Source of the DNA: Allobranchiibius huperziae
Lineage (GTDB): Bacteria > Actinomycetota > Actinomycetes > Actinomycetales > Dermatophilaceae
Length of the DNA stretch: 64,000 nt
Direction: 5' to 3'
NCBI RefSeq assembly: GCF_013410455.1
Contig: NZ_JACCFW010000001.1
Coordinates: 1,194,929 to 1,258,928, forward strand
A model generated the notes under the pieces. It was not told the origin of the DNA. It worked only from the letters and a program-made list of their open reading frames with translations, and made no database searches. A program made the position numbers and the translations under genes. Below, piece after piece: positions 47,996 to 55,929 of this stretch. Numbering within the stretch: position 1 is the stretch's first letter; each line of letters opens with the position of its first letter.

Positions 47996-49138
47996 TCAGC
48001 TCCGCACGACGGTCGGCGCGGTGAGCGGCGAACCGGACTTCAGGACCCGCCGGCGGGCGGCGGCGACCCCGCCGTACGACTGCTCGATGGAGGTCAGGCG
48101 TGCCGCGTAATGGCTGATCGGGGTCTCGAAGGTCATCCCGATACCGCCGTGCAACTGCACGACCTCCTCGGCGACCACACGGGCGGCCTGGGCGATGTAG
48201 ACGAACGCGTCATCCGCCGTGGCGTCCACATCGGTGTCGTCGGTCTGCGCGTCCCGCTCGAGGCTGGCGGTCGCCCACAGCGCGACCGAGCGGGCGAGTT
48301 CCACCTCGGCGTAGAGGTCGGCGGCGCGGTGCACCAGGGCCTGGAACGTCGACAGCGTCACGCCGAACTGCTTGCGCGACTTCAGGTAGTCGACCGTCAC
48401 CTTGCTCGCGCGGTCCATCAGGCCCACGGCCTCGGCGAGCACCGCGATGCGGGCGCGGGCGACGGCGGCGTCGAAGGCGCGGCGACCCTGATCACCGGCG
48501 GAGCCCAGGAGAGTGGCGGGCGTCCCCTCGAAGGTGACCCGTGAGACCCGGGTCCAATCGGCGGTGCGGCCGTCCGTGCGGGTGATCCCCTCGGCGTCGC
48601 CGTTCACCAGGTAGACACCGAAGCCGGCGTCACCGGATGCGGTCACGAGCAGCCACTTGGCCTGATCGGCGTGTGCGACAGCGGTCTTCGTGCCCGACAG
48701 GGTGACCTTGCTACCATCGCCGGTCGCGGTGGTGGCGGGTGCGGCGTCCCAGACGCGGCCGGGCTCGGAGTGCGCGACGGCGGCGATCGCCTCGCCGGCG
48801 GCCAGCGCGCTCAGGACCTCGTCCGGCGCGGAGCCGCTCGCGGACAGCAGCCACGACGGCAGGTAGACGCCGTCGAGGAAGGGCTCGATGGCGGCGTTCT
48901 GGCCGAGCGCGTAGAGCGCGGCGTAGACCTCGCCCGCGCCGGCGTCCAGGCCGTCGTGCTCCTCGTCGATGGTGAGCGCGCTCGCGCCGATCTCCGCCAG
49001 GGTCGAGAAGAGCTTCTCGTCCCAGCCGACATCGCTGGCCGCGGCCTTGCCGCGGAACTCGGCGGTGTACTTACGTGCCAGGGCGTCGTCGATGCTCTCG
49101 GCGAAGGCTTCCTGGTCTTCGTTCAGTGTCAGGTCCAT
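47996..49138 (-). CDS. Acyl-CoA dehydrogenase, pair 1 downstream subunit
   Basis: A 380-residue FAD-dependent dehydrogenase: MDLTLNEDQEAFAESIDDAL start, a degenerate middle domain (ATGDGSKVTLSGTKTAVAHAD), and a C-terminal helical domain with YLKSRKQFGVTLSTFQALVHRAADLYAEVELAR and LHGGIGMTFETPISHYAARL. It follows another acyl-CoA dehydrogenase gene with 49 bp between. Such unequal pairs in actinobacteria often form heterotetramers in which only one subunit holds the full FAD site, as in mycobacterial sterol catabolism; that is inference here. The start is set by the fold's N-terminus. Confidence 0.9.
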   Translation of the reverse strand: MDLTLNEDQEAFAESIDDALARKYTAEFRGKAAASDVGWDEKLFSTLAEIGASALTIDEEHDGLDAGAGEVYAALYALGQNAAIEPFLDGVYLPSWLLSASGSAPDEVLSALAAGEAIAAVAHSEPGRVWDAAPATTATGDGSKVTLSGTKTAVAHADQAKWLLVTASGDAGFGVYLVNGDAEGITRTDGRTADWTRVSRVTFEGTPATLLGSAGDQGRRAFDAAVARARIAVLAEAVGLMDRASKVTVDYLKSRKQFGVTLSTFQALVHRAADLYAEVELARSVALWATASLERDAQTDDTDVDATADDAFVYIAQAARVVAEEVVQLHGGIGMTFETPISHYAARLTSIEQSYGGVAAARRRVLKSGSPLTAPTVVRS

Positions 49139-49187
49139 CAGATGCTCTCGTTCGTCGTGTCGAAGGGGTCTGCCGGCGTCCTGCGGG

Positions 49188-50381
49188 TCACAGACCCAGG
49201 ACCGCCTTGGCGATGACGCCACGCTGGATCTCGTTGGAACCACCGAAGATCGACAGCTTGCGCATGTTGAGGTACTGCAGGGCGGCCGTGCTCGCGGCGT
49301 GCTCGCTGCTCAGGCCGACCGGTGTGCCGTCGGTGCCCTCGGTGTCCCCGACGAGCACGGAGTCGGTGCCGCCGGCATCCAGTCGCAGCGCGGTGAGGCT
49401 CTGCAGCAGTCGGGTGCCCTCGAGCTTCAGCAGGGAGGACGCCGGGTCCGGCTTGCCGTCGGCCGAGGCGCCCGCGACCCGCAGCTGGGTCGCCTCCAGA
49501 GCGAGCAGCCGCATCTTGGCGGTGTGCAGCCGGGAACGGAAGTCCGGGTCGTCGGCGAGGGTGCCCTCTTCGACGTCGGTCTCCTTGGCGGCGTCGACCA
49601 GCTCGGCGAAGACCCGCTGGCTCGTGCCCACCTGGGCGATGCCGTTGCGCTCGTTGCCGAGCAGGAACTTGGCGTAGGTCCAGCCCTTGTTCTCCTCGCC
49701 CACCAGGTTGGAGACCGGCACGCGGACGTCGTCGAAGAAGAACTCGTTGACCTCGACGCTGCCGTCGATCAGCTTGATCGGGCGGCGCTCGATGCCCGGG
49801 GTCTTCATGTCGACCAGGATGAAGGAGATGCCCTGCTGCTTGCGCTCGGCACCGGGGTTGGTGCGGGCGAGCAGGAACATCCAGTCGCCGTACTGGCCCA
49901 GCGTGGTCCAGGTCTTCTGGCCGTTGATGACGTACTCGTCACCGTCGCGGATCGCGGTGGTCTTGAGGCCGGCGAGGTCCGAGCCGGCTTCCGGCTCCGA
50001 GAAGCCCTGTGACCACCAGATGTCCAGGTTGGCCGTGGCCGGGAGGAACTTCTCCTTCTGCTCCTGGCTTCCGAACTCGGCGATGATCGGCCCGACCATG
50101 CTCACGTTGAAGGCCAGGGGAGTGGGCACCGCGGCCCGCTGAAGTTCGGAGGCGTAGATGTTCTGCTGCGTCGCGGTCCACTTCTTGCCACCCCACTGGG
50201 TCGGCCAGTGCGGCACGGCCAGCCCGTGCTCGTGCAGGATCCGCTGGCTCGCCACGATGTCCTCGCGGCTGATCTGCCCCCGCACCACCCGTTCGCGGAT
50301 CTCGGCCGGCACCTTCTCGTAGAAGACGGTGCGCAGTTCGTCGCGGAACCGCTGCTCCTCGGGCGTGTATTCCAGATCCAT
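49188..50381 (-). CDS. Acyl-CoA dehydrogenase, pair 1 upstream subunit
   Basis: A 397-residue dehydrogenase: MDLEYTPEEQRFRDELRTVFYE, WWSQGFSEPEAGSDLAGLKTTA and VINGQKTWTTLGQYGDWMFLLARTNP (FAD and substrate loops), and MRKLSIFGGSNEIQRGVIAKAVLGL at the end. The last motif has Gly (FGGSNE) where medium-chain enzymes carry the catalytic Glu (YEGT), so the base must come from elsewhere, as in isovaleryl-type or heteromeric enzymes. First gene of the leftward pair, and divergent from the DUF427 gene. Confidence 0.92.
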   Translation of the reverse strand: MDLEYTPEEQRFRDELRTVFYEKVPAEIRERVVRGQISREDIVASQRILHEHGLAVPHWPTQWGGKKWTATQQNIYASELQRAAVPTPLAFNVSMVGPIIAEFGSQEQKEKFLPATANLDIWWSQGFSEPEAGSDLAGLKTTAIRDGDEYVINGQKTWTTLGQYGDWMFLLARTNPGAERKQQGISFILVDMKTPGIERRPIKLIDGSVEVNEFFFDDVRVPVSNLVGEENKGWTYAKFLLGNERNGIAQVGTSQRVFAELVDAAKETDVEEGTLADDPDFRSRLHTAKMRLLALEATQLRVAGASADGKPDPASSLLKLEGTRLLQSLTALRLDAGGTDSVLVGDTEGTDGTPVGLSSEHAASTAALQYLNMRKLSIFGGSNEIQRGVIAKAVLGL

Positions 50382-50482
50382 CGGGGTCCTTCCAGGGTTG
50401 GTCCGGCGTGGCGATCTCTCCAGGCAGCATCTCACTTCCCGTACGCGCCGGTAGCATCACCCGGGGCAGGACGGAGCGTCGG

Positions 50483-50980
50483 ATGAGCACAGCACGCAGG
50501 ATCGCGCCGGATCCCGGCCAGGAGTCGGTGTGGGACTACCCGCGCCCGCCCCGGGTCGAGGACACCGCGGAGCTGGTCGAGGTGGACCTGGGAGGGCGCA
50601 CGGTCGCGAGCAGTCGCGGCGCCGTACGGGTGCTGGAGACGAGTCACCCGCCGACCTACTACCTGCCGGTCGCCGATTTCGCCGAGGGGGCGTTGCGCCC
50701 GACCGCGGGATCCTCCTACTGCGAGTTCAAGGGCGTCGCTGCGTACTTCGACGTGGTGGGCGGTTCGGCGACGGCGCGGAAGGCGGCGTGGACCTATCCG
50801 GAGCCCAGCCCCGGGTTCGAGCGACTGCGCGGCTACATCGCCGTCATGCCGGGCCTGGTCGAGGAGTGCCGGGTGGACGGCGAGCGGGTCCAGCCACAGG
50901 CCGGGGGTTTCTACGGCGGGTGGATCACGGGGCGTGTGGTGGGCCCGTTCAAAGGTGAACCGGGGACGCTCGGGTGGTGA
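50483..50980 (+). CDS. DUF427 protein
   Basis: A 165-residue protein of the DUF427 family (VWDYPRPPRVEDTAELVEVDLGGRTVASSRGAVRVLETSHPPTYYLP, YCEFKGVAAYFDV, AAWTYPEPSPGFERLRGYIAVMPG). The family has a small beta-rich fold and no known reaction. GGAG (50473-50476) precedes ATG 50483. TAGCAT at 50452-50457 may be its -10 box. The GntR gene overlaps its stop (GTGA). Confidence 0.88.
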   Translation: MSTARRIAPDPGQESVWDYPRPPRVEDTAELVEVDLGGRTVASSRGAVRVLETSHPPTYYLPVADFAEGALRPTAGSSYCEFKGVAAYFDVVGGSATARKAAWTYPEPSPGFERLRGYIAVMPGLVEECRVDGERVQPQAGGFYGGWITGRVVGPFKGEPGTLGW

Positions 50981-51351
50981 GCGCGCCACTGCGGATCGAC
51001 CCGGACGACGCGACGCCTCCGTACGAACAGATCTGCCGGCAGATCGCGGCCGGGTCCAATGACGGCTCGCTCGCGGTCGGCACCAAGCTGCCGACCGTGC
51101 GAGGGCTCGCCGAGCAGCTCGGCGTCGCGCCGGGCACCGTCGCGAAGGCCTACACCCGGTTGGAGCAGTCCGGTCTCATCGAGACCCGCGGCCGGGCCGG
51201 CACCTTCGTGAGTTCGTCCGGTGACCGTTCGCAGGCCGAGGCGGCCGCGGCCGCTGCCGATTTCGCACAGCGGACGCGCCACCTCGGCCTCGACGAGGAA
51301 TCGCTGATCTCGGTCGTACGCGCGGCCGTCACCAACGTGCGCTCGCGCTGA
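50977..51351 (+). CDS. GntR-family regulator, YtrA-like
   Basis: A 124-residue short GntR regulator. Winged helix: TPPYEQICRQIAAGSNDGSLAVGTKLPTVRGLAEQLGVAPGTVAKAYTRLEQSGLIETRGRAGTFV. The remaining 45 residues form a short helical dimerisation part, with no large ligand domain, which fits the YtrA type usually linked to transporters. Here it sits between two leftward acyl-CoA dehydrogenase pairs. Which promoter it controls is not clear. GTG 50974 is an alternative start. Confidence 0.87.
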   Translation: MSAPLRIDPDDATPPYEQICRQIAAGSNDGSLAVGTKLPTVRGLAEQLGVAPGTVAKAYTRLEQSGLIETRGRAGTFVSSSGDRSQAEAAAAAADFAQRTRHLGLDEESLISVVRAAVTNVRSR

Positions 51352-51356
51352 GGGCG

Positions 51357-52610
51357 TTACTTCAACTGGCTGGAGGACAGGCCGAGCAGCCGGCGGGCCA
51401 CGATCAGCAGCTGGATCTGCTGGGTGCCCTCGAAGATGTCCAGGATCTTGGAGTCGCGGGCCCACTTCTCCAGCAGCTCGGTCTCGGCGTACCCGCTCGC
51501 GCCCGCCAGCTCGACGCACGCGAGTGAGACGTTGACGCAGGTGCGCCCGGCCTTGGCCTTGGCCATCGACGCCTGCATCGAGTTGGGCTTGCCGTTGTCG
51601 GCCATCCACGCGGCGCGCAGCGCCAGCAGGTACGCCGCCTCGTAGTCGGCCTCCATCTGGATCAGCCGGGTCGCGGCGTACGGCTGGGTCGTGAGCGGTG
51701 CGTCGACGTCGGGGACGACGCCCTCCTTCGCCAGCAGCTCGGTCGTCAGGTCCAGGCATGCCCGGGTGAGGCCGCACGCCATCGCGGCCACCAGCGGACG
51801 GGTGTTGTCGAAGGTCTGCATGACCCCGCCGAAGCCAGCTTCGGTACGGATCTCCGGATCTCCCAGCAGGTCGCGGGCGGGCACCCGGCAGTCCTGCAGC
51901 AGGAACGCTGCCGTGTCCGAGGCGCGGATACCGAGCTTGTGCTCCAGCCGCACGAGCTGCATACCGGGATTGCTGGTCTCGACCACGAACGACTTGATGG
52001 CCTGCTTGCCGAGCGACCGGTCGAGCGTCGCCCACACCACGACCAGGTCCGCACGCGAACCCGCCGTGACATAGATCTTCTCGCCGTTGAGGATGTAGTC
52101 GTCGCCGTCCTTGACGGCGGTGGTGCGAATCGCGCCGGAGTCCGAACCGGCCTCCGGCTCGGTGATGGCCATCGCGGCCCACCGGTTGCCGTAACGCTCC
52201 TTCTGCTCGTCACTGGCGACGGCGGCGATCGCAGCGTTGCCCAGACCCTGGCGAGGAATGGACAGGGTCAGACCGACGTCGCCGCGACAGGTCTGCATGA
52301 TCGACAGCACCGAGGACAGGTTGGCGCCGTTCTTGTTGGGCTTGCCCAAGCGGTCGTTGCGACCGGACCCGACGCCCGCCGGGGCGGTGCCGGGATCCTT
52401 GACCTGCGCCGATCCGCTGGCGCCCGCGCCCTGGGTGGCGCCGGAGTCGGACATCCCGTCCAGCACCGCGGACAGCAGGTCGAGTTCGGTCGGGTACTCG
52501 TGCTCGGCCAGGTCGTACTTGCGGCTGATCGGTCGGAACATGTCGTCGGCCAGCGATGCCGCCTGGGTGAGCAGCGGGCGGAACTTCTTCGGGACTTCCA
52601 GATCAATCAT
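51357..52610 (-). CDS. Acyl-CoA dehydrogenase, pair 2 downstream subunit
   Basis: A 417-residue dehydrogenase with MAITEPEAGSDSGAIRTTAVKDGDDYILNGEKIYVTAGSRADLVVVWATLD, LGIRASDTAAFLLQDCRVPARDLLG and ILDIFEGTQQIQLLIVARRLLGL. The Glu of FEGTQQIQ is at the usual catalytic position, unlike the pair-1 protein. Residues 45-95 hold a Gly/Ala-rich insertion (GATQGAGASGSAQVKDPG). Its ATG comes 29 bases after the stop of the next acyl-CoA dehydrogenase gene, and its stop is only five bases from that of the convergent GntR gene. Confidence 0.92.
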   Translation of the reverse strand: MIDLEVPKKFRPLLTQAASLADDMFRPISRKYDLAEHEYPTELDLLSAVLDGMSDSGATQGAGASGSAQVKDPGTAPAGVGSGRNDRLGKPNKNGANLSSVLSIMQTCRGDVGLTLSIPRQGLGNAAIAAVASDEQKERYGNRWAAMAITEPEAGSDSGAIRTTAVKDGDDYILNGEKIYVTAGSRADLVVVWATLDRSLGKQAIKSFVVETSNPGMQLVRLEHKLGIRASDTAAFLLQDCRVPARDLLGDPEIRTEAGFGGVMQTFDNTRPLVAAMACGLTRACLDLTTELLAKEGVVPDVDAPLTTQPYAATRLIQMEADYEAAYLLALRAAWMADNGKPNSMQASMAKAKAGRTCVNVSLACVELAGASGYAETELLEKWARDSKILDIFEGTQQIQLLIVARRLLGLSSSQLK

Positions 52611-52639
52611 GTCGAATTCCTGTCGTCGGTCGGGCCGGC

Positions 52640-53968
52640 TCAGACCAGCAGGGTGCCCTCGAGCACCCCGGCGCCGCGCAGGTCGCGGTACCAGCGTTCG
52701 TTGTCGTACTCCTTGACGAATCCGTGTCCGCCGAGCAGTTGCACGCCGTCGGAGCCGACCCGGGTCAGGTAGGTGGAGGTGAGGCTGCGCGCGTGTGCGA
52801 CGGACGCGCCCGCGTCACGCCCCGCGTCGAGCTGCGCCGCTGCCCGCCACACGACCAGCCGCAGCGCGTCGACCTCGATCGCGGCGTCGGCCACCGTGAA
52901 GGCCACGGCCTGACGCTGGGCGATCGGCTCGCCGAAGGCGGTGCGTTCGACGGTGTACGTCGTGAGGTGGTCGACCACGGCCTGCCCGGTGCCCACCGCG
53001 GCTGCGGCCCAGGCCAGCCGGGCCCGGCGCACGGCGTCGAGCACGTCGGCGGACGTGCCGAGCACGTTGCCCGCCGGGACGCGTACGCCATCCAGGTGCA
53101 GTCGGCCGGTGGCCGCCGCGCGCAGCCCCATGGCCGGGTCGTCGGTGGTGGTGAGGCCGGCGGTGCCGGGCTGCACCACGATCAGCCGGGGTTCGTCGTC
53201 GAGCAGCGCCGACACGACGAAGAGGTCCGCGCTCGCCGCGGCGACCACCAGCGACTTCTGTCCATCGATCACCACGTCGTCGCCATCGGTGCGGGCGAGC
53301 GTCCGGGGCTTCAGCGGGTCGAACAGCGGCTGCGGTTCGGTCATGGCCAGGGCGCCGGTCGCGGGATCGTCCTCATCGGTGAACGGCGGCAGGAAGGTCG
53401 CCTGCTGGGCCGAGTCCCCGTAATTCACAAGGGCGTTGGCGACGGCGGCCGAGGACATGATGGCGACTGCCAGCCCCATGTCGCCACGGGCAAGCTCTTC
53501 GATGACCAGAGCGCTGGTGACCGCTGACGCCTCTTCGGCGACGCCGCCCAGATCGGTCGGGACACCGACGAGCGTGAGACCCATCGACGCCGCCTGTCGG
53601 CGGACCTCGTCCGGCATCGCGCGGTCGGTGTCGGCCTGCCCACCGGCCGGTCGGATGACCTCGTCGGCCAACTCGCGAGCGGCCTCCTGGATCATCGCCT
53701 GGTCCTCGGACGGCGTGAGGTCGAACTCGCGGCGTGCCGTGCTGCGCTCGGGGCGGGTGGCGGACCCGGACCCGCTCTTGCGGGCGAAGGCCTTGCCGGC
53801 GGCGGTCTGGGCCTTGAAGCCCTGCTGCGCGCTCTTGTAAAGGATGCGCTCGACCTTCGAGCGCAGGACGGGGTTCTTCATGGCCTCGAGGCCGCCGGCA
53901 CGGGCGATCAGGCGCAACCCGAACGCCTGGCCCTTGTCGGCTAGGCTCGGTTTGGAGTGCGTACTCAC
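52640..53968 (-). CDS. Acyl-CoA dehydrogenase, pair 2 upstream subunit
   Basis: A 442-residue acyl-CoA dehydrogenase-like protein with a roughly 85-residue N-terminal extension (KGQAFGLRLIARAGGLEAMKNP to STARREF) before the fold starts at LTPSEDQAMIQEAARELADEVI. FAD-domain motifs are weak (GALAMTEPQPLFDPLKPRTLARTDGDDVVIDGQKSLVVAAASADLF), and the C-terminus ends LLGGHGFVKEYDNERWYRDLRGAGVLEGTLLV. Such extended proteins occur as partners of a second dehydrogenase in actinobacterial fatty-acid operons. The start GTG/ATG region follows AAGGAG. An inverted repeat upstream is a likely operator. Confidence 0.88.
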   Translation of the reverse strand: MSTHSKPSLADKGQAFGLRLIARAGGLEAMKNPVLRSKVERILYKSAQQGFKAQTAAGKAFARKSGSGSATRPERSTARREFDLTPSEDQAMIQEAARELADEVIRPAGGQADTDRAMPDEVRRQAASMGLTLVGVPTDLGGVAEEASAVTSALVIEELARGDMGLAVAIMSSAAVANALVNYGDSAQQATFLPPFTDEDDPATGALAMTEPQPLFDPLKPRTLARTDGDDVVIDGQKSLVVAAASADLFVVSALLDDEPRLIVVQPGTAGLTTTDDPAMGLRAAATGRLHLDGVRVPAGNVLGTSADVLDAVRRARLAWAAAAVGTGQAVVDHLTTYTVERTAFGEPIAQRQAVAFTVADAAIEVDALRLVVWRAAAQLDAGRDAGASVAHARSLTSTYLTRVGSDGVQLLGGHGFVKEYDNERWYRDLRGAGVLEGTLLV

Positions 53969-54033
53969 GGCGCGACGCTCCTTCGGGACGAGATGTCGTT
54001 AGTTTCCGGTCAGTAAAGTTAGCCTACTCGATA

Positions 54034-54054
54034 ACTGGTACGCGCGGTACCGGT
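54034..54054. promoter_or_regulatory. Inverted repeat upstream of the acyl-CoA dehydrogenase pair 2
   Basis: ACTGGTAC (54034-54041) and GTACCGGT (54047-54054) with a five-base GCGCG spacer, one mismatch. It is followed by AACA so that CCGGTAACA (54050-54058) matches the half-site of the malate synthase operator. It lies about 70 bp upstream of the start codon. Confidence 0.55.
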
Positions 54055-54089
54055 AACACGCGACACGGCCCTTTCGGTCGGTACGCAAA

Positions 54090-54130
54090 CGCGAGACCGC
54101 CCGACCGGGTGGCGGTCGGGCGGTCTCGCG
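54090..54130 (-). terminator. Terminator of aceB
   Basis: CGCGAGACCGCCCGACC (54090-54106) pairs perfectly with GGTCGGGCGGTCTCGCG (54114-54130) around a seven-base loop; 17 bp. It begins 18 bases past the aceB stop in the direction of transcription. No T tract. Confidence 0.88.
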
Positions 54131-54148
54131 AGAGTTGTGCGGGCGGTG

Positions 54149-55753
54149 TCAGGCCATCCGCTCGTACGCGGGCAGGGTCAGGAAGTCGGCGTACTCATCG
54201 GCCACCGCGACCTGCAGGAAGGTCTCTTTGGCGTCCTCGTAGTCGGCCGGCTCGCCGGGCAGGTCCGCGATGACCTCGTCGGCCAGCTGCAGCACCCACT
54301 CCCGCGTGATGAGCGTGCCCGTGTCGGCCGTCGTGACGTCGTTCTGGATCTGCTGCCAGATCTGCGAGCGGGAGATCTCGGCGGTCGCGGCGTCCTCCAT
54401 CAGGTTGTGGATGGCCACGGCGCCGCGGCCGGTCAGCCAGCTGCGCAGGTACTGCAGGGCGATGTCGATGTTGGCGCGCAGCCCGGCCTCGGTGACGTCA
54501 CCGGGCGTGGAGCGCACGTCCAGCAGCGCGGCGGCATCGACGTGCACGTCGTCGCGGGTCTTCTCCAGCTGGTTCGGCTTGCCGCCGAGCATCTCCTCGA
54601 AGACCTCGAAGCACGTCTTGACCATAGCGGGGTGGGCCACCCACGACCCGTCGAAGCCGTCGTTCGCCTCGCGCGTCTTGTCGGCGGTGACCTTCTCGTA
54701 CGCCGCGGCGTTGGTCTGCTCGTCCTTGGTCGGGATCTGAGCGGCCATCCCGCCCATGGCGGACGCGCCGCGCTTGTGGCAGGTGCGCACGAGCAGCTCG
54801 GTGTACGCCCGCATGAACGGCACCGTCATCGTCACGGTGTTGCGGTCGGGGACGATGTAGTCCGCGCCGCGGGTGCGGTAGGTCTTGATGACCGAGAAGA
54901 GGTAGTCCCAGCGGCCGGCGTTGAGCCCCGAGGAGTGGTCGCGCAGCTCGTAGAGGATCTCCTCCATCTCGAATGCCGCGGGCAGCGTCTCGATCAGGCA
55001 GGTCGCCCGGATCGTGCCCTGGGGGATGCCGAGGAAGTCCTGGCCGAGCACGAAGGCGCGGTTCCAGAGCCGGGCCTCCTTGTGGCTCTCCATCTTGGGC
55101 AGATAGAAGTACGGTCCGTGGCCGCGGTCGATCTGCTTCTGACCGCAGGCGGTGAGGTAGAGCGCGAAGTCGACGAGGGAGCCCGAGGTCTGCTCACCGT
55201 CCACCAGGATGTGCTTCTCCGGCAGGTGCCAGCCGCGCGGCCGCACGATGATCGTCGGCTGCTGCTCGAACGGCGCGACCTTGTACTCCTTGCCCTCGGC
55301 GCTGGTGAAGTCGAGCGTGCCGTCGATGGAGTCCATCAGGTTGAGCGGACCCTGCACGACGTTGCCCCACATCGGGGTGTTGGCGTCCTCCTGGTCTGCG
55401 AGCCAGGCGCGGGCGCCGGAGTTGAGGGCGTTGATCGTCATCTTGGCGTCGGTCGGGCCGGTCATCTCCACCCGGCGGTCCTCCAGGCCCGGCGCCAGCG
55501 GCGCCACCTTCCAGCTGTCGTCCTCGCGCACTGCGCGGGTCTCCTCGAGGAAGTCCAGGTCGGTCCCATCGGCCACCTGCTTGATGCGGGCCGCTCGCGC
55601 CTGCAGCGCGGTGAGGCGGTCGGCGTTCAACTCACGGTGCAGGCGGGCGATGAGTTCCAGCGCCTTCGGCGACAGGATGACTTCATAGCGCTCCTGCAGA
55701 GGTCCCGTCACCTGCACGCCGTCGGGCAGCTGAAGAGTGGGTGCGTCGGACAT
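54149..55753 (-). CDS. aceB: Malate synthase A
   Basis: Condenses glyoxylate with acetyl-CoA to malate in the glyoxylate shunt, needed for growth on fatty acids or acetate. 534 residues: VEMTGPTDAKMTINALNSGARAWLADQEDANTPMW, RPRGWHLPEKHI, YFYLPKMESHKEARLWN, IRATCLIETLPAAFEMEEILYELRDHSSGLNAGRWDY (metal-binding Glu and Asp) and GMAAQIPTKD. AGGAGG precedes the ATG. Isocitrate lyase is not in the window. A 28-bp palindrome lies 57 bp upstream of the start. Its neighbour is a block of four acyl-CoA dehydrogenase genes. Confidence 0.97.
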   Translation of the reverse strand: MSDAPTLQLPDGVQVTGPLQERYEVILSPKALELIARLHRELNADRLTALQARAARIKQVADGTDLDFLEETRAVREDDSWKVAPLAPGLEDRRVEMTGPTDAKMTINALNSGARAWLADQEDANTPMWGNVVQGPLNLMDSIDGTLDFTSAEGKEYKVAPFEQQPTIIVRPRGWHLPEKHILVDGEQTSGSLVDFALYLTACGQKQIDRGHGPYFYLPKMESHKEARLWNRAFVLGQDFLGIPQGTIRATCLIETLPAAFEMEEILYELRDHSSGLNAGRWDYLFSVIKTYRTRGADYIVPDRNTVTMTVPFMRAYTELLVRTCHKRGASAMGGMAAQIPTKDEQTNAAAYEKVTADKTREANDGFDGSWVAHPAMVKTCFEVFEEMLGGKPNQLEKTRDDVHVDAAALLDVRSTPGDVTEAGLRANIDIALQYLRSWLTGRGAVAIHNLMEDAATAEISRSQIWQQIQNDVTTADTGTLITREWVLQLADEVIADLPGEPADYEDAKETFLQVAVADEYADFLTLPAYERMA

Positions 55754-55809
55754 CGATCCTCCTGAGAAGGCACGGAATCGGCGCGCTGGAGCGCCGCGGG
55801 CGTTGATCC

Positions 55810-55837
55810 GTCGATGTTACCAGCCGGTAACATCGAC
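55810..55837. promoter_or_regulatory. 28-bp operator-like palindrome upstream of aceB
   Basis: GTCGATGTTACC (55810-55821) and GGTAACATCGAC (55826-55837) are perfectly complementary arms separated by AGCC. The core GTTACC-N4-GGTAAC has the size of a TetR- or IclR-type site. Too far from any stop to be the terminator of a neighbouring gene, and it sits in the aceB promoter region. Confidence 0.75.
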
Positions 55838-55868
55838 GCAGCCCTTCTGGGACAGTCTGCCCGACACG

Positions 55869-55905
55869 CCGTGTGCCGCCCCGTCGATGACGGAGCGGCA
55901 CACGG
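55869..55905 (-). terminator. Terminator of the OpuC-type operon
   Basis: CCGTGTGCCGC (55869-55879) and GCGGCACACGG (55895-55905) enclose a C/A mismatch and an inner CCGTC/GACGG stem with a GAT loop. It starts 25 bases beyond the stop of the last binding-protein gene. Confidence 0.82.
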
Positions 55906-55929
55906 TCGGATGTGACGATGGGTTGAAAA

